A stretch of 64,000 bases of DNA from the NCBI GenBank assembly GCA_950022655.1, contig OX465580.1, forward strand, positions 94,320,797-94,384,796. The letters run 5' to 3'. Of the stretch, positions 47,487-61,471 are shown piece after piece (positions within the stretch are counted from its first letter, which is position 1; each line of letters opens with the position of its first letter). The DNA comes from Alentia gelatinosa (lineage: Eukaryota > Annelida > Polychaeta > Phyllodocida > Polynoidae). The notes below the pieces were generated by a model, which was given only the letters and a program-made list of their open reading frames with translations, was not told where the DNA came from and searched no databases. The position numbers were made by a program, and so were the translations under genes.

Positions 47487-50400
47487 GTGAGTGGTGAGAC
47501 ATGAGATCGTGGCTGAAACCTCTGGCCGTGCCATCCCTTCTACCCCGAATCTCCTCCGGTCTTTCTCATGTCTGATGGATGCTCGCTGCCCCTAACACGG
47601 TCGTCTCTACGTTGACATATACTATTTACTAGGCACCCTCGGGCATTCCCTCTCAAACGACTCTGAGCATTTCATGAGTGTTTCTGAGCGATTCAGACGG
47701 CATTTGAGTCTTAAATGATTCCCCTACACTGTATCTCATTCAGGGGGCCCTGATGGAATTTGTGATGAAAAGATTATCTTCTAGGATGCTAAATTGAGCC
47801 ATGGTTCTTTTTATTGCAAGGAACGTTGTGTGCTTTATTCTCGCGTTTGTCTTGTCACTTTGTGTGTTGCAATCACCGCATTTTTGTAACCTATGGCTAT
47901 ATAGTATGATGAAGAAGGTTTACGTTTTTCTTTGGGAGAAACATTTCATTATATCAAAATAACTACCCAGCTGAACCTTACCCCATAACATAATATTGAT
48001 ATGACTCAATTGCAAATATTTTTGAAAAAATATCTCAGATTGTGTGTGAACAAATGTAGAATTCAGAAGATAATTGTACAGAAATATAACCTTGAAAGAT
48101 ATAAGACGGAATTTGACTTAAACCGTTACATATTCACAAACATATTTGAATGGATGTTGATATATTTTTTCATGTTACTATTCTTGCAAAATATCAAGCT
48201 TGAGTCATACCACGTATCGTTCATACAGTGACTTTGGTGTTCACCTTGGGAATTGACCTTAAGGTCATAGGGACTGCTGGGTCTTCTGTTAGTTGCCCCT
48301 TGTGCCGTTGCTCCTGTAGCTATAATAATAATAGGAGAGGGAGAACTAACAGTTCCTCCAGGGACCCACGACGTCTGAGTCTAGTAACCCTGCAGAGGGC
48401 TTTGGGAGTTGTTGATGAAGGGGAGGGGGTGAGGAGACAAGTGGTCTAGACCAAGGTAGTACAAACATCGTCATTGTCGGGAATCTACAAACTATGCTCC
48501 TGTGTAGTTTATCATATTGATTAAAATACTAATGTAAAGGAGATGCTATGTAAGTACCCAGTTATATGATATTCTTTATAGGCAATGTCAAGTAGATCCA
48601 ATTGTATTGACAGTCGAATTGGGAAGTTATGGAATAGATATTGTACAGATGTTGGGTAAATAAAAGCCGTGATATATCCCCGAATGTTATTCACACCACG
48701 TCAATGATCCAAAGTGTTATGCCAGACAAAACACCCTGGACTTTCAAACACCATACAAGTAACGATGGATGATATTGGTTTATAAAAGGCGCAACATCCC
48801 AGAAGCCCATACGAGATAAAGGGCGCCCAATAACACGCCCTTAGTGTTAATGTAGATGGTCACAGTCGAAAAGTTGTCATAAAAATATATGATAGTTCAA
48901 ATGACGTCATTTTGTGACGTCATGCAGGGATGTATCGTCGGAACGCCGTCTCTGGCGTCCGCCGGTGTGTGGAGGGTCCGCTTGGAACGCTACTGTGCTA
49001 GAACAATATTGACATTCCTGTCGTTGGGAGGGAGGGCAGGATGAATCCTGAGGAGTGAATAGAGAGAGGGAATGGGGACCAGACAAATGACAACAGCACC
49101 ATCTGACAGTGGCGCCGCCACACCCCTCCTCGCTCTGCATGACATAGACACAAAGCCTAACGCGGCAGTGCAGATATCAAAAGATACGTACGAATACTAA
49201 TCTGTGATGTAGTTTCAGGCTTGTTCGGGACGTCTTAATACTACATCAAAAGTTTTATCATGAAAAACAATATCACTGTTGTTGCAAAATGTGTGTAATC
49301 AAAGCGTTCCTTATTATGGTTTTCCGTGAGGTAAGGTTCCTGAGTGGTTTCGTAGGACAACGTAGGATTGCCTTCCTTCCGCCTAAGTTGGTAGAATGTA
49401 GTCCTAGATATGAAAAAAAATGATGGACTATTTTCATTAGAACAAAGGGTTAAAGGGAATTGCCAGGTGTATCACATAAGTAAATAAGATTGTGTTTTCC
49501 AATTGAACACTACTTTAAGGGATTTCCTCTCGGAAATTCTTGAACTAGCGCACTTTTCATTTTGTGCAGTACATTACAGTAGATAAGTCATCAACATCGA
49601 AATATAACCCTGCAGAAAACATCATACAAATGTGACCTTGTGTCGATGGTACACAACAACGTGCAATGTATGCGTTTTTTCGGTGCGAAAGAGCGAATCA
49701 GCTTAGTCTAGCCGAACGTCTAGACACCAACAGAAATAAACTTCTGCCAGGTAACATATTATAGACATAGATCCAGAGACATCTAGCTAACATTATACTA
49801 AGATTATATAACCACCACACTCATAGGCTTATACATCTGGACTTCTAATCAAAGCTCATTTGCTTAAACAGTTTACACCAGACTTGCATCCTTCTCACAA
49901 ATGATCATACGCACCACCACCAGGGCCAGGCCCCTAAGGCGCCTGTTAGAGGCCTACCCTAGGCCTTGGTTGCTGCAGCCTGCTCGTACAACGTAATGGG
50001 TGGTCACACAGGACTATCTAAACAGGCCGATGGGGGAGCAGCTGCTGGGATTACTAGAAAAACACCCCCTAATTACGATGAATGTAGCGCTCTGTGGAGG
50101 GGACCTCAGAAGTTGCGAGCAGCTCTTGAGAGAAGTGGGAGGTTTGAGCAGCTCGCTGTAATTACTAAGTGAGTAGCGTTCGGCAGCCGATCAATAAGTA
50201 CTTTGAGCTTCCTTATATGACTGATCAGCATCAGTCAAGTGGCTTTATATAAAAGATGTTAATGCTTCTATCTTGGGTGAGTATTTGACATCCTGCCGGT
50301 AAACCTATGGCTTATGCTGCTCAGTATGGCTCACATTATGTTTCATGTTAAAATAAAGTGTACTAATATGGCCCCGAGGTTGCCCTATTGACATCGTCGT

Positions 50401-53400
50401 ATCTTAATTAAGTATCATCTCGGGATCTATGGCGTTGTATTCTATTATTGAAATCGTCACTGACAAGATATGAGAATATGTTAATAAATAACTATCTATA
50501 ATGAGATTCTTGACCATGAAAAGCATCAGGCGCCATTAGTAAAGTGGCGGTTTGAAGGAAGTGCATTGTCCATATAAGTCCAGGAGGCGACATACAACAT
50601 GTTCAATAATCCCAATTCCCCTTTACATTTGCTTAGAACGGATTCATGAAGTCCAAATATTAGTCTATTTCCTCTATCAACAAAGGTAGCAGTGTGCAAA
50701 TCAATGAGCATACCATACAGCAGCTGCCATTAATTGAGGAATGTAGTTCCACTGATTTCAAAGCGAGCATATACAGAAAGAATTGGATTTGGGAGAAAAG
50801 AGGATATCCTATCCACAGGAAAGGTTACGTCCATATGAGTATTGGGATGGAAAAAAGGATATGCTCATATCCTTGCTGACATTGTCGTTACGTTTTTGAG
50901 TGCTTCACATTGCTCCTTTTATCTTGTATAACACCTTCCAGACGTTCTGTATCCTAGATCACCGACGAATTCATGAAAGAAAATTTGATATCCGGTGTCT
51001 ACATATAATATTTTTCCAGTAGTCACTTGATGCATGACTTTCAAAGACCACGAGCACCGACTTGTTCATCCACACCCACCCAGACCTATGCATATGTCAG
51101 TCCGAGCAAGTCGATGTTCAATGTTAGCCCCCACGAGCAGCTCATAATCTGCTCGGTGACCCGTAAGACCCGTAATGAGTTCTTGATGAGCCTTCCAGAC
51201 ACCGAAGTAAGCAGGTCCAGTCCCTATCCGTTCACGCTCGCTCTCGAGCTGTTGCCGAGGTGCTCCTGAGCTGCTCCTGCTCCACATATCAAAACAACCC
51301 GGCAGGCGCCCGAACACACCATACACTTAGATGCTATTTTAGAGCCGCATGCCGAGTTCCATGCTTAAACTTGACGTGTCGTGGAATTCATCATCATCAC
51401 TTTTAATTTCCATAGTAGTATGTACTAATGGCTAGTGATATTATTGTTTCTGTAATAAGATCATATGGAATTGCATTATATCTTTATATGCAAAAACATT
51501 TCTAGGCTATGTAAAATATCAGTCAATCTCATATTTTTTTTTGGTTTTTTTAATTTGCCAGTACGACATACATCTACATTATTGATTACCTTGACAATTG
51601 AACATTTTATGTGTACTGGACGAGAAAATAAAGTACTATGCTAAGAATAGAGGGGTACTAATTCGTATGATTGAATACGGAAATCCGAAATTTGGTTTAT
51701 TCATCTGTCTTATTGTTCAATGCTGATAGATTCGTGATAGCGTAATTATGAGTTTAAACCATCTAGTAAAAGGTGTTTAACAAATCACATATATAGAGAA
51801 AGCATTGGATCTGAATTAATGGTGATACCGATATGGATATAAAAAGAACGCGTAAAGAAAACTACTTAAGCATATTATTTTTGTCCCATGTCGCAAGAGG
51901 TTAGAAGGCTTCATTATAACTCCCCATTTGACGACAGGGGATGTTCACTACGTTGTCGTGCCCACATATAATTTACGTCAATGATCCTCTTGGCAAAGGT
52001 CAAACTTCAAGGTAATTGCGTTGGCAACATGCATAAACATGTAAATATAAATCTATATATAGAAATATGTATTGGCATATACACATATATACATGTACAT
52101 ACAGATGTATAGAAATATACACAATCATGTCTTGACATATCGTACACACAAATATATACACACATACATATACTGTATTCACATACGCAAACACAAGGAA
52201 GCCACTTCAAGTCTGGCTATAAGTCAAGACAGCGGACAGCTGGGTAAGCAGCAAAGGCATTACCCTGTCCCATCGGGTGGTGTAATTAAGCTAAAACAGT
52301 GGCGGTTAATTAGTCGTCTAGCGTGAAATGAGCACGACAGGCCCCTGATGCGGCAAGCGGCATGGGGTTTGGCAACTGGGGTGTTTTCTGATGATGCCTG
52401 TCGGAACCCTATATAAATACAGGGTGTTTTGGTGACCACCCGCCGCCCCATGCTGGGGGTAGTCTACGAGGCTGCTAAAGTGTCACCATGTCTCTGGGCA
52501 GGGTGCAGATGGTAGTGATTGTGCTAGGACAATATCTATACAATGCATATCCAACCAACCCCTTATAAAATCACCTAGAAAGTAATTGATGACACCGACG
52601 AGTTATTAGATCTGTGAAAAATTGAAATATAGATAAATCAGGATGAATAGCTTAGTCATATCACCATGCCCCTTTCCCCAGGCTTATAATTCCGGAGAAT
52701 AAGTGCCGTTTAATAGTATTTGTATTGCAGAAATTGCCGAATAGTGTCTAATCCAAATAATGACGATCTAGGATACACATGTTTATCAATGCAGCTTGCC
52801 CAGTATGTTGTCCCCGAAAAAGATATATTGTAATCTGGAAGAGGGGGCTCTTAAATCCTTCTTGACGAATCTGCTATTAACAACAATATATCCATTACAG
52901 GTCACTGAGATCCGATCGTGTTCCCGCGCATTAACTCTCGCCCTCCGTCATAAGCCATAATGTCATTGCATGTATATTGTGTAATCATATAGTATCTCGC
53001 GATATCATCGCTGATGATGATCATGTATACTGTATCTGTGTGTTCTAATCGATGACACTCACTTGGGACTACGTTGTTCGTGTGTCACCTGCATGCTTGT
53101 TACATTGCTGACGATACTGATCTTCAATCGCTCTACTCCTGTGAATCGTTTATTGGCAATTAATTCATTTTCGAAAAGAACAACGTTGTATGGTGGGGGG
53201 TTGCATGTGCCTTGAAGACTACATACTTAGCAGCCAGGAGATGTCACTTGGAACAAGGACTATACGGCGTGTGAATGGTGATAAATGAGTAAATGAATGT
53301 GGGATCTTATCACGCTACCACCGCCCTCACACACATACCCTGCAGCCAGGCCACTGGAGAAGACTTTTTAACCCAGGACCCCATGACAGATGTTGGTTGG

Positions 53401-55002
53401 CCCAACGGACGGCCTGTTTCTTCCGTTTCTCACCCCCTTCTTCTTGCCAACCCTTCAAGCCGCCCCTGTCTATCGCTGATGGATCCTATTATCGCTCAGC
53501 CAGCGTCCTCGGGCCCGCCTTGGAGGACGCCCCCGGAAGTGTGGTTTGAGGAGCTAGCGACAGGTGGCGCCACCGTCAGCTGTTCGGCCCGATGCGCGCG
53601 CAGACAGCGATGGTGCCCGCATGTCAAACGTAACGATGAAGGTTTTGGTTGGCTTGCGTTGGTCAGGGATATTTTATTATATCGGTGACAATATGGTCTC
53701 TTCATATTTCAAATAAACCATACAAGGGGTTTGCATATCTTTCTATTCTCTTTCTTAAAACACAAAATGTAACTTTGACTTATTTCTGATATGTTTTCGG
53801 GCCCAAGGCTTCCATTGATAACAGTTAACGCTTGTAGCAAAAAGTTCATTTTAAATCTTTGGGCTTAATTCTAACTCTGATAATAATGCCTCAACTCAGA
53901 AGGTGGACTATGTTGAAAAGCTTACTTTCTATCACAGGGCACATTCAATAAATGGTATGGTGAAGTTGTGAGGATGTTCTCAATGATTTGGATTCCATTT
54001 TTGTATGCCTATATTCCTTCAAGAACCTCATTTAAACATATTTTTCACGTGGGTTCCAGAATATCATACGCCCTCTTCCCACTCCCTTTACCTAAGGGGT
54101 GGTATAGAATACGCGGCCCCTCGCCGGGACGCCCCAAACCCGGGCCAGCATGACGGATGAGGCGGACCCCGCAGCCTGGCGGGCCTCGTCGCACTCGGCC
54201 TCTCACCGACCTCCGCCGCCGCCCGCCCACCGGCCCTGCCCACACACTCGCGGCCATATTTCAGACCAGCTCGCCGCCCCTGTTGTGCTTTGCGGCCGAC
54301 AGCCGACAGTCAGGGAAACTTTTGAACCCCTGTTGACGGCTGATAATGTTTACAGTGCAAGGCCGACCTCGCTGTCGCCCTCGCCACTCTCAGCCACTCT
54401 CACCCCGGCGTACGGCCCCCGCGTTGACGGCAGACAGGGTGCTGCCCCGGATATGATTCTCTGACTATAGAGATAAACCTGTTTAGAGTCTTTGACTGCC
54501 TTCAAAATAGCACTCCCTTCAAAGGGAGGAGCGCTCTTCTCCGCGGTTATTGGAGAGGATTGAATATCAATAGAGCTGTTCAGTTGAAGAGAAACAGAGA
54601 CAGGCCTAGCAGTTTCCCTTAAAACCAATTATGTTTATACACAATAACAACAATGCTTCTGCATTTCAGTTCTTCAGAGGTAAGTCGCCTCATACAATTA
54701 ACTTATGTCAATTCATGGAAACACCTACATGTAATGTATTTACTCATAGTAAACCTTTTTTTTTACAAGATTAAGGTCCGGTTTGCAATACGCTCCAGAT
54801 ACACTACGATAGGCCTTATGATGAATCTCCAGACGCAATCGACATGGCGTTGGAAAGTCAGCTTTAATCCGTAGTCGACACATCCGAGGATGTACCCCGA
54901 TGCACGCATCGTTAGGTCTATCGTATGGTATTTGGAACTCAGTGGACGTCATTTGTTGAAAATAGAATCGATACCAAAGTGAATGGCTGCCCTAATGAAA
55001 TT

Positions 55003-55017
55003 GGGGGGGGGGGGGGG
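55003..55017. repeat. Poly-G homopolymer
   Basis: Fifteen consecutive G residues. Confidence 0.9.
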
Positions 55018-55883
55018 TCTTTTTGTACATTTCTATTGACGCAATCTTAAACTGTATTGGGGAAAGGTTTTGCTACACACTCTATCCCTTAGGAAAGTAG
55101 GACATGGACATGGAGACTGCGTCGCGGTTTCAGACCACACGTAAAGTTTTCGTATGCCACATGGTGATTGGTCAAGAGAAATGTCGTCTGCTTATTTAGA
55201 ACGCCTTGTAGTGGAGTCGGCGGCGTTCGAGCTGTCATGGCGGCACGCGTAGGTGGCAGGCGGAATGCGGCGGCACCCAGTCCTATCACGGACGCCCGGA
55301 CCCCGCCCACAATGTGTATGGCTTATCCCAATAACAGGCAATAGAGGACGCCTCTGCAGGGCTGAGTGGCGTTGGCGGAGGGAACCGGTAAAAAGAGTTC
55401 ATTTAATAGCATTTGTTTTGAGTATAATAGCAAAGTCTCAGAGGGACATGCAGGTCATTTCGCGTGTGTGCACACATACATGAATAACTCTTATTGTTAT
55501 ATCGGAAAATAGGGCTACTACATCTACCTTTATTAGAAAACTATAACAGTTTAATGATGACACTCTAGATATTTGGTAGGTTTCCTAGAGTTTCCTTCGA
55601 AAGTAGACCATCCATTGTTGTATTCCTGATAATATGCCTCTTGGGATCATCATACCGGGTCAGGGAGACCTATTCAAATGGAAACTATTGCAGTCAGATG
55701 TATCTATCATCATGAATGGATTTCAATTGACATGAAAGCTGATACGCTAGCCTCGCTGAATCAATCTGCCATACAAGTGATCCAACAGAGTTCTATTTAT
55801 ACCTTTGATTTTAACATCTGGTAGGAAAGAGATAGATCAATGTGCAGTTTACCTCTATACATCTACATATACATGGAATATTA

Positions 55884-55967
55884 TATTACCAAGGTTATAT
55901 ATCCAAGGCAATCATCGGAATCATAAATTACCATGGTTATTTCACCAAGGCAATCATCGGAAACATA
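55884..55967. repeat. Two-copy tandem duplication of about 42 bp
   Basis: ATTACCAAGG..CCAAGGCAATCATCGGAA is repeated as ATTACCATGG..CCAAGGCAATCATCGGAA. The second unit is followed by a canonical Su(H)-type CGTGGGAA at 55969-55976. Confidence 0.75.
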
Positions 55968-56730
55968 TCGTGGGAATTTATTAAAAGCAACCAGAGACAT
56001 CAAAAGGATATATAGAAATGATTTATCATGTCACTGAGTAAAGCAATACCATACTGAGGTAGATGCAGTAAATAACGATGTAAATATAGATCTACAGACG
56101 TCACTTCATCAATATGTTCCGCATGAGTAAGCATCTAGCACGCCTGACACAAACCATCAACTCCATATACTGCTTATTCCTTCCTTTCATACGCCCGATT
56201 TGTTTACAGTCTGAAAGGTTGTCTGAAGGTGAATTATTTTTTTTTAATTTCATTCAGTGTGTGATACATGGCCACATGTGCTATTTAGATGATCCTAACA
56301 TCCGAATAGAGGGGACGTTATTCGCTTATGAATGGCACTCTGCAGTAGCAGCCTGTCAGCTGTTGAGACTATAGCGGAGGATGATACACTGCGCTTGCTT
56401 CAGGGCGTGATCTCAGAGTCCTCCGTTGGGAGATAATAGATATTGGAGAGTGACCCTCTTCCAAGTTTACGTATTCTTGTCTTAGTCTCAGCCCTCCAAT
56501 CCCCTACAAACGTAGCTTCTTACTCTTATTTGTTTACTCAATTATTGTATGATTGTCAAAATGTCTGTTCAATAGTTCAGTACACGTCTATAGGCATACA
56601 GAAGAACAAGCACGGTGAAACGGTCTGGGCAACTATTGCTATGAAGAGAAATACTATTCTCATTTTTGTTTGTAAGTCAAAATCTTTAAACAGAAACACA
56701 TGTGCCTAACACCAACAAAACAGTTTCTCA

Positions 56731-57015
56731 GGCCTGACGTCCACCGACTACGATAGAAATTTAGACCAATCGATATGGCACCGATACAAAAAGCAAATAT
56801 CAGAGACATATCGGGAAGGTGCAAAATTTTTGTCTAGACATGCCAATTCACCATGCATCAACAGGGGTACACCCCCATTTTCATCGGTGTCTAATCTCAG
56901 AGATGTGGTCAACTGCCCCGATATTAGGTGCCCTTCCGACGCGATTTTAATTTTGTATCGGAAGGTCCATCGTAGACCATATTTGAGCAATATCGTAGTA
57001 GGTGGACGCCGGGCT
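56731..57015. mobile_element. Harbinger-like MITE, copy 1
   Basis: Begins GGCCTGACGTCCACCGACTA and ends with CGTAGTAGGTGGACGCCGGGC then a TTA. It shares its interior (GATAGAAATTTAGACC, ACTGCCCCGATAT, CTTCCGACGCGATTTT) with the copy at 61190. The ends carry more mutations than copy 2, and the left target site reads TCA rather than TTA. Non-coding. Confidence 0.8.
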
Positions 57016-57364
57016 TTATGTTAGTCATGAGAATATATGTTTAATTGGGTCTAGGATTAGATTCATATGGCTTCAGAAGTAGGGATCGGTGTCTTAAATG
57101 TGTCAGATTCTTGAATTATGATAGGCACTGGAAATATGATTTTAGAATTTGTAACCTAGAACACTGGTCGAATGGCTGTTTTAGGAACCCGGTTATTATG
57201 TTATAGTACAATTTTTTTTACAAATTCTATCCAACGTACTATCTAATTCATTATACTTTCTCTATACGCGTTGATTATACCCACAGCACAGGGACCCTTT
57301 TATCCACCGTCTGTGGCGGTCCATGAACTTGTTCTAACCCCCTTCGCTCAGTGTATGGTGGGCG

Positions 57365-57451
57365 GGCGATAAAAGGGCACTAGGGAGAAACCAATTTTCT
57401 ACTCGAGCGCCGCCGGTGGCAGGCGTGCAAACTTCAGAGCGAAGAACGGAG
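57365..57451 (+). promoter_or_regulatory. Possible TATA promoter and non-coding first exon
   Basis: GATAAAAGGGC (TATA-like, 57368-57378) sits behind GGGCGGGC. About 30 bp downstream is CCAATTTTCTACTC, a possible initiation zone at about 57395-57402. A consensus donor GGAG then GTAAGAA follows at 57452. A first exon of about 50 nt without an ATG would result, in CpG-rich sequence that continues to about 57620. No linked coding exon was found within the window, so it is a candidate only. Confidence 0.35.
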
Positions 57452-57459
57452 GTAAGAAA

Positions 57460-60400
57460 AGCCACGCTCCGTGGACTGGGCCCGGGCAGTTGAGCGGAGA
57501 CTGGGCGGCTGGTGCAGGGGTGGGCCCCGGCAGGCAGAGCAGAGCACCTGGCAACGATAGCTCATATATCAAAGACGAGCTGCCCTGGGTCGCCGGGTCG
57601 GGCGGCAGTGGCGCTCGACACGGACTTCGTTAGTGAGGGCTTGGTCCCGTTTGCCCACGGTAGGATGATCGCCTATTGGTTGCGGGACACCGGATACTAG
57701 CGCTCGTGTGTCCGTAGCGCCGTATGGTGGTGGACGAGTGGAACCAATCAACAGAGTGGGCAATGGACTTCCTGTAGACAGAAGAGTTACAAGGACCACC
57801 CCGCCGACGGAGGTGATGAGATGGTGGGGAACTGTAAATAGATAAACTGACAAAGACTTTCAGGTTCATGAATGACGATTGCATATGATAAATTGTAAAC
57901 ATAGAACAATTCACATTTCATGTTTTTGCTTTGTTGTTATATATGCCATGGTCATGATTAATCACCCCTGAGCAAATTACAATATCAAGAATTTTCACAA
58001 GCATGTGAAAAGGTGCATTTTTGTCATCACAAATCGAAAATTCAACATCATACACTGCCATTATGCGATGGGTGGTAAAACCAGCTATAATATACTAATC
58101 TCCATTACCAAGATTCGGATAATCAACACAGTAGTGCACCATAGGATGGAACACCCGTCGCTTGTAATTTGGTTGTTTCCACTAAAGTCGGAGTGACACT
58201 AATGTTCGTTCAGATAAATAGAATATATACAGGTAGATAAAGTATATATATGTATATATATACAAGATCTATCTAGTTCTCAATGTATAGATGACCTAAT
58301 ATTTGCTTCACTTCTGTCGCTGTTGAAATCCTTGTGCCTTGTGCAACAAGAGAGCCCCGACAAGGGCGGATCATGACATTTTTTCAGGATTCTTCCGCTA
58401 CCTACGACGATATACCACAAGGTGCTGCGTGAATCGCCCTCCAACCTCCCGCCATCGAATGCTGACCTCTGACCTCTCAGCAGATGCTTCAGGTCACGTG
58501 GGGGCTGGGGCGCTGACTGGTCATCTGGAATGTAGCAGACGACATTTGATAGTGTGGTCAAGCTCAGCGGCCTGAAAATTGTCCCTTCAAAACTTGATAA
58601 ATGTTTTTGACATGTATCCGCGAGGGACGTCCATCTTGTCTGTTGGCACGTGCGTTGTGTCCAGCCAATAACTTGGCCGTCGTATTGGAAATGCTAATTA
58701 TAAGACCATATGCAAACATTCCACTTGTCCTTTCTTTGTCTCTTGACTATCGTGCTTCCACTGGCGATGGAATATACGGAACATTTGCCTAATACAATAA
58801 ATCAGGTTAGCAATGCATCAAAATACTAGGTGAGCTATTCCTCATGCACCAATAGGTTGTCAGATTAGTCAGGCAGTCCTGAACGCTTTTCCCGCCTTCT
58901 TAAGGAGAGTTTTACTACCCTCGGGCAACATCTGCTGGTCCCCAGCCGCCCGCTGAACATGTTGTTCCTCTCGCTGGGCAACCAGCGCCAGAAAAGAAAC
59001 TGGAATGGTAACATGTGCGTACGCCCCCATGAGGGCTGCTAGAAAATTAATTTCTCGCTTGTCACCCCCTGCTTACCACAGGTGCACCGCCTACCGACTG
59101 CTTGAAGAACTGCTGGCTCTTGTTCCGGTTCCTGTTAACTGGTTTCTGGCCGGAGGTAAAACTCTCTGGCAGAATGCGTGAAGAAGGAGAGGCATTTTGC
59201 CGTAGGCGAATGGCAATAGTAGACCTGTAATGGGATGGATGATATGGAAGATTTTAAATGTATAAACCTCGAGATATCGAGAATGCAAGGATAGGGGATA
59301 TCAAATAACCAAAACAATGATCAGATATAGTAAACAGAGTGGACAAGAAAGACATTATATAGCCGAAGACGACGGTGCTCGCATCCTGTGAGGAATAGAG
59401 TGAATTTACATTAACTAAATAAATTGTATAGGAATTAATCTGAAAGGAGTCTGACGGAAGGAACAAAGGTTCAGGGTACAGGAAAAATATAGGGGATAGT
59501 GCGTGGGTAAAGACCATGTTGGAGTCAGCAGAGTAAGATGCAACGGAGGGGATGCTGCAACGATATGGTTCCATCCTTATAGGGGTCATGAGAAGAAAGT
59601 AGAATAGAGGCGAGAATAATCAAGGAAGGTATGGGCCAGAGTGTGGAAATTAGCTTGATCTATTTTCAGTGACTAAGTGTCAGCCATTAATCAAAAGGTA
59701 TTACAACTGTGAAATTTCTAGAATGGTAGCACCACGGTTTCTCCAATGCTTGTTTTTGTATATGATATCAAATAGTTGACAGTTATGACTCTTTTGGAGC
59801 CTGTATTCAATAGAAAAAGTTGGAGAAAATTTCAATAGCCATAACAATTATGTAATTTCTAGGGTGAGTCAGAGAGCCACAGATTTCGACAGCTGTAACA
59901 GCAGAGTTCCTTCAGCAAAGTTCCTTCAGCAAAGTTCCTTCAGTGTACGTTAGTGCCTATAAGTTTCTGAAGGGTTGTTCCAGCTATCTGCTTACTGGTG
60001 GTGTCCCGGGGTCTGCCTGAAGCCGTTCCAACCAGTCATCACTCAGCCCCTTTGTCTTTTATTATCCACCAACTGTATCCTAACCATGTCAGAGGGTCTC
60101 GAGGGACGCCTGCACATATCGATCTCTCATTACGTCAACCCGAGTCCTGACCCACACGTTCACTTCACTTGGGCAACGTGATCGCCTCCAGTCCATCCGC
60201 ATTCCCTCTGAATGATATTCACCTATCTAGTAATAAGAAACACATCCAGCGATGACCAATGTATTCAGTGAACATGGCATGCAATCTTGCGTCCATGTAA
60301 AGTTCTATGAAAATATATACCGTGATATCCACGTATACATTTATAACTTTGATCATTATTTATCCACTCATTTCAGGTTGTTAAGATTGGCCATGAAATA

Positions 60401-61180
60401 TTAAACGATAACATAATATTTCAGATATGCTTTGTCAATGAATATATCATATATATATGATTGCATTCAATTATCATTGAGAGGTAATATGGAATTGTTG
60501 CCTATGCTTAATAAGAGATAATGGAAACACAGCTAATAAGGAATAAGTGATCCCAAACTACGTGTTAGATGTCGATTGAATTTAGATTTGTTGAAAAAAT
60601 CTGTATTTTTCAGCGACTTTAAGTATAAAGTATTGACAAATTTCATTCTGCCCCGACATCCCTCGCATCTAAAACAACTATGGGACCGTTAAGATATATT
60701 AAGTACCCGAATCGGTCCCTGATGTTTTCACTCAGTTTAAAATGAGATCAAGACAGGAGGAGCAACGCAAGTCTTGACCCTTGAGAGAAGCTCGGGACCC
60801 TTAACAAACACAAGACGTGACCCTAGGAGCACTCCAGGCCGACTCTGAGCCGCACCGAGCAACTCCAAGCTGTTCGAGACCTTTAACACACAACATTCCC
60901 AGATGGCGACCAGCAATACAGAGAGCCTTCCATCTGCGTCAACCACCATGTGATCACTGCCATACACGCCATCAGACCTCCTACCCCTGCCCATTATCTC
61001 TGCAATGCAGCTGCTGTCTCCCTTTAGTCTCCACGGGATTGTGGGTGATATCAGTGCCTATATTGTCTACCCTCTGCGAATTGACCCCCCCCCCTACTCC
61101 CTGCAATTTGTAAGGCATACTCTAATCCTCCAAACATGCATAGCCGTACAATTACCTCAATTTCCCCTTCTATCAACTTA
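57460..61180. other. Stretch right of the candidate promoter, no gene recognised
   Basis: AT-rich with no recognised coding exon. Contains the three-copy 14-bp tandem repeat at 59904-59944 and GC-richer patches near 57460-57620 and 60770-60900. Confidence 0.5.
59904..59944. repeat. Three-copy 14-bp tandem repeat
   Basis: AGTTCCTTCAGCAA is repeated three times, the last copy partial. Confidence 0.9.
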
Positions 61181-61189
61181 TCACACTTA

Positions 61190-61471
61190 GGCCCGGCGTC
61201 CACCTACTACGATAGAAATTTAGACCTCCCGATATGGCACCGATACAAAATGTCAAAATCGGTGCCATATCGGGAAGGTTCAAAATCGTAGACATATGTC
61301 TAGACAAGCCAATCCACCATGCATTGTATGGGTTTTTTATCGGTGTCTAATCGCAGAAACGTGGTCAACTGCCCCGATATAAGGTGACCTTCCGACGCGA
61401 TTTTGATTTTTTATCGGGAGGTGCATCGTAGACCATATCGGGGCCATATCGTAGTAGGTGGACGCGGGGCC
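61190..61471. mobile_element. Harbinger-like MITE, copy 2 (intact, TTA target duplication)
   Basis: A 282-bp element whose ends GGCCCGGCGTCCACCTACTA and, in inverse complement, GGCCCCGCGTCCACCTACTA form terminal inverted repeats of at least 26 bp. It is flanked by TTA at 61187-61189 and TTA at 61472-61474. The TTA duplication and GGCC-type ends fit the PIF/Harbinger superfamily (TWA targets). Additional internal inverted segments (CCGATATGGCACCGAT against ATCGGTGCCATATCGG, 61229-61273) make it strongly foldback. Same orientation as the copy at 56731. Confidence 0.85.

Larger units (their letters stand above)
42000..56720. other. Gene-poor distal stretch, no gene recognised
   Basis: AT-rich intergenic-looking DNA with scattered CpG-rich patches (about 43200-43550, 47400-47480, 53500-53630, 54100-54460, 55200-55330). 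Frames of 60-130 codons occur but none carries a known domain. Promoter-like ATGGC starts at 46360, 47419 and 55237 are described separately. Confidence 0.5.

Noticed and set aside
48270..48370. Hairpin around CTGTTAGTT / AACTAACAG with GGGTC / GGGACCC flanks
   Set aside because: Only a 9-bp core match with unequal spacing; too weak to call an element or a microRNA precursor.
54150..54464. MTDEADPAAWRASS.. plus-strand frame
   Set aside because: Begins plausibly but becomes compositional in a CpG-rich patch; no homology recognised. Kept only as a possible CpG island.
55237..55344. MAARVGGRRNAAAP.. short plus-strand frame at ATGGCGG
   Set aside because: Only 35 codons with no donor or domain; counted only among the YY1-like words.
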